Notes under the pieces: model-generated
What the model was told of the DNA's origin: nothing
Database searches by the model: none
The model's input: the letters and a program-made list of their open reading frames with translations, nothing else
Part shown: positions 1-4,953 of the stretch, one piece after another
How positions within the stretch are numbered: the first letter of the stretch is position 1
Layout: each line of letters starts with the position of its first letter
From: Bryobacterales bacterium
GTDB taxonomy: Bacteria > Acidobacteriota > Terriglobia > Bryobacterales > Bryobacteraceae
Direction of reading: 5' to 3'
Assembly (NCBI GenBank): GCA_003517725.1
Contig: DOZZ01000281.1
Span: 1-7,157 of the forward strand
DNA: 7,157 nucleotides
Translations under genes and position numbers: made by a program

Positions 1-1526
1 AAGCCGTCCTGATTCACCAGTTGGGCGAACATGGCGGCCGCGATTTCGTCGGCCACGTCGTGCGCCGGCACGCAGAAGATGCGGCTACTGCGCTCGGCGC
101 GTCCGCTACCCGGTTCGGGCAGGCTGCCGCTGCCTTTCTTGCGCGGCTTTTCGGGCGCGCGATCCAGTTCGGACAGCTCCGTCACAAATTCATTGATGCT
201 CTGCACGATGAACTCCTCGCGCTTGGCCTCCAGCAGCCCACTGTGCCGATCCTGCTCCGCCATGGACAGGGCCGGCACTACGATTTCGTCGAAAACCGTG
301 ACTAGCGGCTTTTCTTTGGCGGCCGTTTCGAGCAGCGCGAACGCGTCGCTGTGGGCGCGCGCCAGCAGCCGCTGGTAGAAGATGGCGTCATCCTTCAGCA
401 CCGGCTCGTCGCCCAGCAGAATGCTTAAGAATTCCAGTTGCGGCGCATACCGCCCCAGCACGCTTAGGCACACGGTTAAGGGCGTCGACAGAATCAGGCC
501 GATGGGTCCCCACAAGACGGTCCAGAAGACCGCCGCCACCAGCACCGCCACCGCCGACAAGCCGGTATGCACGCCGTACAGCATGGGCTCGACGAAATTG
601 CCCACAATAATTTCGGTGGTGGCGAAAAGTGCCACGGTCAGGATTGGCGTGTGCCAGCCGTCGGTGACGGCCAAGGTCAGCGCAAACGGAAGAAAGCACG
701 CGATGGCCGGCCCCACGTAGGGCAGAAAGCGCAGGAACATGGCCAGCACGCCCCATAACAGCGGGCTCGGGACGCCAATCACCGAGAGACCGATGGCCAG
801 CACCGCGCCGAAGCCGGCGTTCACCAGAAATTGCAGCAGGATGTAGCGGCTGACGCGCTGGGCCGCGTCGTCCATGGCCTTCGTCGTCACGTTCAACTGG
901 CGTTCGCCCATCAGGCGCAGCAGGCGGTTGCGCAGATCCTCGCGGTCGATCAGCATGAACAGCGTGAAGACGATGGCGATGCCGGCGGTACCCAGCGGGG
1001 GCACCAGCGGACTGCCGAAATCGCGGATCGACTGCAGCGTGTTGCGGGGCTCGATGACCTGCACCGGCAGCGGGTTCGAAGCATCGCGCGCCATGGGGTT
1101 GCGCGGGATGGGCTTGGGCGTCTGGTCGGTGGTGGCCGCCGTAATCTCCTTGCCCAGCCCCTCGAGGGTATTCATGAGCTTGTTGACGCCGCCGGATTCG
1201 CCCTGCAGCGCCACCACTTTGCGGTGCACGTTGTCGCTATAGCGCGGCAGCTCGCTGACGATCTGCACTAACTGGTTGGCCACCACCCATCCCAGGCTCA
1301 CGAAAATGCCGAAGGCCGCGGCGAATGCCAGCAGCGCCGCCATCACGCGCGGGATGCGCCAGCTCTCCAGACGCTTGACGATGGGGCTGAGCAGGAATGC
1401 GAACAGCAGGGCCAGGCCGAAGGGAATCAGCAGGGCGCGCGCGAAATAGAGGATGGCGACCGCGACAATGAAGCCGATGATCGGCGGAACGGTGGGGTTC
1501 GAGTGCGTTACGTTCTGGCGAGCCAT
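1..1526 (-). CDS. AI-2E family permease (PF01594, former UPF0118) with soluble C-terminal extension, 3' end outside window
   Basis: The first 508 residues are present; the gene continues past the left edge without a stop. Residues 1-360 look like the AI-2E/DUF20 permease core: hydrophobic segments at about 15-50, 60-90, 175-194, 228-290 and 296-355, a soluble insert at about 95-170, and family-like stretches such as LRFLPYVGP (265-273), GNFVEPMLYG (309-318) and WGPIGLILSTPL (339-350). Members have been linked to autoinducer-2 export or to sodium/proton exchange, so the substrate cannot be read from sequence. Residues 361-508 are a charged cytoplasmic extension: a helical block (about 378-455), a Lys/Gly/Ser/Pro linker (458-481) and the start of an alpha/beta unit beginning IFCVPAHD at 483. 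The ATG at 1526 is chosen because the only nearby upstream ATG (1555) is out of frame. No good ribosome-binding site precedes it, and the start lies inside an inverted repeat 36 bases after the ATPase gene, so translation is probably coupled to that gene. Confidence 0.9.
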   Translation of the reverse strand, partial: MARQNVTHSNPTVPPIIGFIVAVAILYFARALLIPFGLALLFAFLLSPIVKRLESWRIPRVMAALLAFAAAFGIFVSLGWVVANQLVQIVSELPRYSDNVHRKVVALQGESGGVNKLMNTLEGLGKEITAATTDQTPKPIPRNPMARDASNPLPVQVIEPRNTLQSIRDFGSPLVPPLGTAGIAIVFTLFMLIDREDLRNRLLRLMGERQLNVTTKAMDDAAQRVSRYILLQFLVNAGFGAVLAIGLSVIGVPSPLLWGVLAMFLRFLPYVGPAIACFLPFALTLAVTDGWHTPILTVALFATTEIIVGNFVEPMLYGVHTGLSAVAVLVAAVFWTVLWGPIGLILSTPLTVCLSVLGRYAPQLEFLSILLGDEPVLKDDAIFYQRLLARAHSDAFALLETAAKEKPLVTVFDEIVVPALSMAEQDRHSGLLEAKREEFIVQSINEFVTELSELDRAPEKPRKKGSGSLPEPGSGRAERSSRIFCVPAHDVADEIAAAMFAQLVNQDG

Positions 1527-1560
1527 GCGACCAGCCCGATAGTAGCAGTCTGCATGGCTC
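1520..1560 (-). promoter_or_regulatory. Start-codon-sequestering hairpin between the Clp-REC gene and the permease gene
   Basis: On the mRNA strand the arms GAGCCATGC (1560-1552) and GCATGGCTC (1528-1520) form a perfect 9-bp inverted repeat with a 23-base loop. The permease start codon (1526-1524) lies in the 3' arm. The 5' arm starts three bases after the upstream stop codon (1565-1563), so a ribosome finishing the ATPase would melt it. The 5' arm also holds an out-of-frame ATG (1555) opening a 15-codon reading frame that stops at 1508. The pairing is read directly; the coupling role is inferred. Confidence 0.5.
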
Positions 1561-1562
1561 TG

Positions 1563-3023
1563 TCAGGCCCGGCCCGCGCCGGCCGCCCCGGCCAGCCGTC
1601 CGCGAATCTGGTTCATCACGTCGGTGGCCAGGAAGGGCTTGCGCAACACCGGAAAATCATGCTCCTCGCACATGGCCTCTTCGTCCGGCGGCAGCACCGT
1701 GCCGGTCATGATGATGGTCTGGATACGCGGCGCCAGACGGCCCAGCTCCACGCCCAACTCCACGCCATTCCCGTCGGGCAGCATATAGTCCAGCAGCGCG
1801 GCATTGGGCCGGCTCTCGGCCGCGATGCGCCGGGCATCGCTGGCCGTCTCCGCGGTCAGCAGCTTCCAGCCGGCTTCGGCCATCAGCCGCTCCAGAAAGT
1901 GAAGCAGGTCGGTGTTGTCATCCACCAGCAGCACCGTGGGGTGCGCCGCCACCTCGGCTTCCCCGGCGTTGGTGGCGCGCAGTACCAGACCCTCGCGGTT
2001 GTCGTGCACCTCCACGCGCACGCGCGACCCCGGTTCCACCGAGCCCACCGCCACCATGGTTGCGAGCGGCTGCGTCAGTTGCTTGTGGATGGTGCGGTTC
2101 AGTTCGCGGGCTCCGTATTCCTGGCTGGTGCCGCGCTCGATCAACCACTGGCGCGTCTCAAACGGCACTTCGATCGTGAAGCAGCGCGCGCCGAGCCGCG
2201 TGTTGACGTGGTTCTGCAGGTCGGAAATCTGATGCTCGACAATGGCTGACAGCGATTCCGCGGTGAGCGGCTGGTAGGTGATCACGCAGTCGATGCGGTT
2301 GACGAACTCGGGCGAAAACTTTTTGCGCACGGCAACCAGGGCGATGTTTTGCAGCTTCTGCGTCACGTCGCCACGCATGCCCGGAATGCCTGATTGGAAG
2401 CCGAAATTGGGCGCAATCTCCTTCATCATTTCGCGCGCGCCCAGGTTGCTCGTCAAAAACACGAGGCTCTTCTCGAAATTCACGGACGAGTTGTCGCCCA
2501 GCCGCAGCACGCCTTTGTCGAGCACCCCCAGCAGCAGACGCGTCAGCGAGGGCGCGGCCTTTTCGATCTCGTCGAACAGCACCAGCGAGAGTTGGCTGCG
2601 CTCGCTGGTCACCTGTTGCAGCTTCTGCTGCGACAGCATGGGCTGCGTCTCGCGGTGGCCCAGATAGCCCGGCGGCGCGCCGATCAGTTTGGCCACCTCG
2701 TGCTCCATCTGGAACTCGCCGCAATCGATCTTCAAAACACTCTTGGAGCTGCCATGAAGTATTTCGGCCAGCGCCTCCACCGTGCGCGTTTTGCCCGTGC
2801 CGGTGGGTCCCAACAGCAGAAATACACCTACCGGACGTCCCTCGGGCGAGAGGCCCGCCTGGAACATCTGAATGTAGGGGACGATCACTTTGGTGGCGGC
2901 CGGCTGACCGACCACCTTTTCCGAAAGAACGGTGGATAGATCGTCCACTCTCTCGTCCGGTCGCTTTCGTGTTTTTGCCGAAGGTTGTGATTTGCCGCGT
3001 TGCTCGACCATACGTGGAATCAT
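1563..3023 (-). CDS. Single-ring Clp/Hsp100-type (ClpA/B D2-like) AAA+ ATPase fused to a C-terminal response-regulator receiver domain
   Basis: Numbered from the ATG at 3023 (486 residues). A basic tail (1-28) precedes one AAA-2 module: Walker A GPTGTGKT (72-79), aromatic pore loop GYLG (119-122), Walker B LVLFDE (147-152), sensor 1 TSN (191-193), arginine-finger motif FSPEFVNRID (236-245) and sensor 2 GAREL (304-308) in a ClpB-type small domain ending near 350. No N-domain, first ATPase ring, middle coiled coil or ClpX zinc finger is present. Residues 362-478 are a CheY-like receiver domain with acidic pair D368/D369, phospho-acceptor D412 (LLDYMLPDGNG), T440 and K462 (RKPF), all intact. FGF (207-209) sits where ClpA/ClpC have the ClpP-docking loop. 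It is probably a phosphorylation-controlled unfoldase or remodelling ATPase; the partner kinase is not in the window. Opening the frame further upstream to 3233 would overlap wecB, so that start is rejected. GTG 3032 (behind a weak GGA), ATG 3023 and ATG 3011 remain possible; no strong ribosome-binding site decides. Confidence 0.88.
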   Translation of the reverse strand: MIPRMVEQRGKSQPSAKTRKRPDERVDDLSTVLSEKVVGQPAATKVIVPYIQMFQAGLSPEGRPVGVFLLLGPTGTGKTRTVEALAEILHGSSKSVLKIDCGEFQMEHEVAKLIGAPPGYLGHRETQPMLSQQKLQQVTSERSQLSLVLFDEIEKAAPSLTRLLLGVLDKGVLRLGDNSSVNFEKSLVFLTSNLGAREMMKEIAPNFGFQSGIPGMRGDVTQKLQNIALVAVRKKFSPEFVNRIDCVITYQPLTAESLSAIVEHQISDLQNHVNTRLGARCFTIEVPFETRQWLIERGTSQEYGARELNRTIHKQLTQPLATMVAVGSVEPGSRVRVEVHDNREGLVLRATNAGEAEVAAHPTVLLVDDNTDLLHFLERLMAEAGWKLLTAETASDARRIAAESRPNAALLDYMLPDGNGVELGVELGRLAPRIQTIIMTGTVLPPDEEAMCEEHDFPVLRKPFLATDVMNQIRGRLAGAAGAGRA

Positions 3024-3027
3024 TATA
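3022..3027 (-). promoter_or_regulatory. Possible -10 box (TATAAT) in front of the Clp-REC gene
   Basis: A perfect TATAAT occurs on the minus strand at 3027-3022 in the wecB/Clp-REC gap. Transcription would start near 3015, leaving a very short leader before the ATG at 3011 and excluding the 3023 start from this transcript. No convincing -35 lies 16-18 bases upstream (CCGTTT-like), so this is weak. Confidence 0.22.
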
Positions 3028-3063
3028 GCCACGGAGTGTTCCAAAAACGGTGTCCATCTTTCG

Positions 3064-3082
3064 TCGCCGGGACTCCCGGCAA
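3064..3082 (-). repeat. GC-rich palindrome just after the wecB stop
   Basis: The 15-base odd palindrome GCCGGGAnTCCCGGC (3066-3080) begins 20 bases after the wecB stop codon. As RNA it folds into a short very GC-rich hairpin, extended by one U-A and one G-U pair. No U-tract follows directly, so it is not a standard intrinsic terminator. It may be a 3'-end stabilising stem, an operator for a promoter serving the Clp-REC and permease genes, or chance. Confidence 0.4.
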
Positions 3083-3099
3083 GGTCCGTTCGGTTCGGC

Positions 3100-4218
3100 C
3101 TAATACGCTTGGAATGAGGCGATTGCGTCAGCAATACGGTGGCTGGCCCGGCCATCGCCAAAGGGGTGGTGAACGCGCGCCAGCGAACTGTAATAATCGG
3201 CTTCCTCCAACAGCCGGCGGGCGGCGGCCACAATGCGGCCCGTATCGGCCCCGACCAGCAGCGACGTGCCCGCCGCGACCGCCTCGGGGCGCTCGGTTTT
3301 GGCGCGCATCACCAGCACCGGCTTGCCGAGCGACGGGGCCTCTTCCTGCACGCCGCCCGAATCGGTCAGCACGAAATAGCAGCGCCGCAGCAGGTCGATG
3401 AACGGCACATAGCCGAGTGGCTCGCACAGCACCACGTTGCGATGGCCGCCCAGGCGCTCGCGTACGGGAGCCTCGACGCCCGGGTTGGGATGAACGGGGA
3501 ACACCACCTGCACGTCGCGCCGATCCGCCAGTTGGCCGATCGCGTCGCAGATCTGTTCGATTCCGTGCCCGAAGCTCTCGCGCCGGTGCGCGGTGGCGAC
3601 TAGCAGCTTGCGCTCCGGATCGAGCTCGGGCCAGGCGCGCCCGGGCAGCTCGCCGCGTTCCAGGCGCTCGCGGATGTGCAGCATGGCGTCAATGCCGGAT
3701 TGCCCGGTTACCGCGATGGTCTCTTCCGGGATCCCCTCGCGGCGCAGATGCCGCGCGCCCTCCTCGGTGGCGGCCAAGTGCAGCGAGGCCAGCCGGCTGG
3801 TCAGCAGCCGGTGCATCTCTTCGGGATACGGCTCAAGGATGTCGCCGGTGCGCAGCCCGGCTTCCACGTGGGCCACCGGCACGCGTTGCTGGAAGGCCGC
3901 CAACGCGCCGCAAAATGTTGTCGTTGTGTCGCCTTGCACCACCACTAGATCGGGCCGTTCAGCCGCGATCACCTGCTCCAGCGCCGCGATGGTGCGCGCG
4001 GTGGTCTGGCTCAGGCTCTGTCCAGCCTGCATCAGGTTCAGGTCGTGATCCGGTTCAATGTCGAACGCGGCCAGCACCTGGTCCAGCATCTCGCGATGCT
4101 GCGCCGTGACGCACACACGCGTCTCGAATTGGTGGGGCCGGGCGCGCAAACTCAGAATCACCGGGCACAGCTTCACGGCTTCCGGCCGCGTTCCGAAGAT
4201 CAGCAGAACTTTGCGCAT
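3100..4218 (-). CDS. wecB: UDP-N-acetylglucosamine 2-epimerase (non-hydrolysing)
   Basis: At 372 residues this is the normal family length. The enzyme interconverts UDP-GlcNAc and UDP-ManNAc in the cytoplasm, supplying ManNAc or ManNAcA for surface polysaccharide. Visible motifs: N-terminal GTRPEAVKL (9-17), VVQGDTTTT (93-101, with the catalytic Asp equivalent to E. coli D95), HVEAGLRTGD (117-126) followed by EPYPEEMHR (129-137), ATAHRRESFG (208-217, catalytic His), and the UDP-binding stretch DSGGVQEEAPSLGKP (286-300) with KTERPE (307-312). The usual TGN before the interdomain helix is TGQ (171-173), a mild deviation. No wecC-type dehydrogenase or glycosyltransferase is nearby, so its polysaccharide pathway is elsewhere. 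The start at 4218 gives the canonical KVLLIFGTRPEA beginning; the region before it (TGTTTTCCAC) has no clear ribosome-binding site, and the gene lies 61 bases after infA on the same strand. Confidence 0.96.
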   Translation of the reverse strand: MRKVLLIFGTRPEAVKLCPVILSLRARPHQFETRVCVTAQHREMLDQVLAAFDIEPDHDLNLMQAGQSLSQTTARTIAALEQVIAAERPDLVVVQGDTTTTFCGALAAFQQRVPVAHVEAGLRTGDILEPYPEEMHRLLTSRLASLHLAATEEGARHLRREGIPEETIAVTGQSGIDAMLHIRERLERGELPGRAWPELDPERKLLVATAHRRESFGHGIEQICDAIGQLADRRDVQVVFPVHPNPGVEAPVRERLGGHRNVVLCEPLGYVPFIDLLRRCYFVLTDSGGVQEEAPSLGKPVLVMRAKTERPEAVAAGTSLLVGADTGRIVAAARRLLEEADYYSSLARVHHPFGDGRASHRIADAIASFQAY

Positions 4219-4279
4219 GTGGAAAACAAGTCGGCCCAGTGCTGAAAAATCTCAGGTGAGTCGATGGATCGGGGGTATT

Positions 4280-4498
4280 TTAGCGATGGCGGAAGGTGAT
4301 ACGGCCTTTAGTGAGATCGTAGGGGGAAAGCTCGAGGGTAACCCGATCGCCGGCCAGCACGCGAATGCGGTTGCGGCGCAGCCGTCCGGCCAAATGCGCC
4401 AAAACCACCCGTTCCTGTTCCAATTGCACGCTAAACAAACCACTCGGAAACTTTTCGAGCACGGTGCCCGTTACTTCTATGCTGTCTTCTTTACTCAT
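4280..4498 (-). CDS. infA: Translation initiation factor IF-1 (S1/OB-fold), divergent copy
   Basis: It has 72 residues, the exact IF-1 length. The N-terminus MSKEDSIEVTGTVLE, central VLAHLAGRLRRN and end ELSPYDLTKGRITFRHR are diagnostic. IF-1 binds the 30S A site and helps IF-2 and IF-3 assemble the initiation complex. Basic residues in the RNA-binding face are kept. It differs from typical copies at LPN (here FPS), at the FRVELENGH segment (FSVQLEQER) and at ISGKMRKN (LAGRLRRN). The run LAGDRVTLEL and the FRHR tail recall the second IF-1 (infA2) of beta-proteobacteria, from memory, so this may be a paralogue rather than the only IF-1; the usual ribosomal-protein neighbours of infA are absent. 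A strong Shine-Dalgarno AGGAG (4507-4503), four bases from the ATG, fixes the start. It follows the cold-shock gene by 70 bases on the same strand. Confidence 0.95.
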   Translation of the reverse strand: MSKEDSIEVTGTVLEKFPSGLFSVQLEQERVVLAHLAGRLRRNRIRVLAGDRVTLELSPYDLTKGRITFRHR

Positions 4499-4524
4499 CC
4501 AGCTCCTATTGTTTCAGATCCGGA

Positions 4525-4558
4525 GCCCGGAAAGCCGTTTTTAGCGCGCTTCCCGGGC
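4525..4558 (-). repeat. Strong intercistronic stem-loop between the cold-shock gene and infA
   Basis: On the mRNA strand GCCCGGGAAGC (4558-4548) pairs with GCTTTCCGGGC (4535-4525): 11 pairs including one G-U, with a 12-base A-rich loop. No T-tract follows, so it is not a classic terminator. The G-U pair would be an A-C mismatch in the antisense RNA, so the stem favours the minus-strand transcript. It probably protects the 3' end of the cold-shock mRNA or tunes read-through into infA (inference). Confidence 0.55.
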
Positions 4559-4568
4559 CAGCCGTGTC

Positions 4569-4775
4569 CTATGCCGCCGTGGTTACGTTGGCTGCCTGCA
4601 GACCCTTGGGTCCGTTCATGACCTCAAATTCAACGGCCGATCCCTCATCCAGGCTGCGGTAACCGGAGCTTTGGATGGCGGAGAAATGCACGAACACATC
4701 CTCCCCGCTATCACGTTGGATAAACCCGAAGCCCTTGGCAGCATTAAACCACTTCACGGTACCTTTTTCTCTCAT
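4569..4775 (-). CDS. Cold-shock domain protein (CspA family)
   Basis: The protein has 68 residues, the normal length of a free-standing cold-shock domain. It begins [10 protein letters not shown] and carries RNP1-like KGFGFI (14-19) and RNP2-like VFVHF (27-31), the aromatic surface that binds single-stranded RNA or DNA. It ends near GLQAANV, as in the family. Members act as RNA chaperones that melt mRNA structure, constitutively or at low temperature. The frame stays open upstream to an ATG at 4805, but 4775 is preferred because it gives the family N-terminus and has a purine-rich Shine-Dalgarno (AAGGAAG) just upstream. The stop is TAG. The leader is unusual, with a terminator-like hairpin and a second hairpin. 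infA follows on the same strand after a strong stem-loop. Confidence 0.95.
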   Translation of the reverse strand: MREKGTVKWFNAAKGFGFIQRDSGEDVFVHFSAIQSSGYRSLDEGSAVEFEVMNGPKGLQAANVTTAA

Positions 4776-4802
4776 GATGCTTCCTTCTCTGAAAAATCGT
4801 TT

Positions 4803-4818
4803 CACGTCCTTTGACGTG
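4803..4818 (-). promoter_or_regulatory. Small hairpin in the cold-shock gene leader
   Basis: CACGTC (4818-4813) and GACGTG (4808-4803) form a perfect 6-bp stem with a four-base AAAG loop, about 15 bases before the Shine-Dalgarno. Its 3' arm overlaps CGTGAAAC (4806-4799), which is also the exact complement of GTTTCACG (4878-4871) on the other side of the terminator hairpin, so two foldings compete. CACGTC/GACGTG could alternatively be a protein-binding dyad. Confidence 0.4.
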
Positions 4819-4828
4819 TTTGCCGCTC

Positions 4829-4870
4829 AAAAACAAAAAAAGGCCGCCGTGGTGGGAGCCACGCGGCCTT
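4829..4870 (-). terminator. Intrinsic terminator or attenuator between the Gfo/Idh gene and the cold-shock gene
   Basis: On the minus strand AAGGCCGCGTGG (4870-4859) pairs with CCACGGCGGCCTT (4852-4840): 12 pairs with one bulged C and a six-base loop. It is followed directly by seven T, a G and five T (4841-4829). The T-tract lies on the minus-strand side only, so it acts on leftward transcription. It lies 84 bases past the oxidoreductase stop and 54 bases before the cold-shock start. It either ends the oxidoreductase transcript or, if the cold-shock promoter is the one proposed at 4915-4942, sits inside that leader as an attenuator. Confidence 0.85.
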
Positions 4871-4905
4871 CGTGAAACTGTGCTTCCGAACACCAAACAT
4901 CAAAA

Positions 4906-4942
4906 GGATTCCTAATTATACTCAAACAGAATCAGGAATCCA
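4906..4942 (-). promoter_or_regulatory. Candidate cold-shock gene promoter flanked by a perfect 8-bp dyad
   Basis: The minus strand has TATAAT at 4920-4915 with a weak -35 TGGATT (4942-4937) at a 16-base spacing. It starts 11 bases past the Gfo/Idh stop codon, with the -10 about 33 bases past it. The dyad GGATTCCT (4941-4934) and AGGAATCC (4913-4906) brackets the -10, overlapping the -35 and the expected start site near 4908. It could be an operator or a weak stem. Transcription from here would give a leader of about 133 bases containing the terminator hairpin. I see no plausible promoter between the terminator and the gene, which favours this site. Confidence 0.4.
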
Positions 4943-4953
4943 GTAGTCCCGCG

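Noticed and set aside
388..756. Minus-strand frame of 122 codons within the permease region
   Set aside because: Out of frame with the permease, whose membrane segments and conserved stretches run continuously through this region.
1503..2249. Plus-strand open frame of 248 codons
   Set aside because: Antisense to the receiver domain and small AAA+ domain; low-complexity His/Arg-rich product and no start-site signal.
2158..3057. Second minus-strand frame of 299 codons inside the Clp-REC gene
   Set aside because: Overlaps the motif-bearing AAA+ frame and encodes an Arg/Gly/Ala-rich sequence without recognisable motifs.
3024..3233. N-terminal extension of the Clp-REC frame up to an ATG at 3233
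   Set aside because: It would overlap the wecB C-terminus by about 134 bases and adds a non-homologous Pro/Arg/Thr-rich stretch; a start near 3011-3032 is more likely.
4242..4255. CTGA/TCAG inverted repeat between infA and wecB
   Set aside because: Only four pairs with an A/T loop; too weak for a terminator or operator claim.
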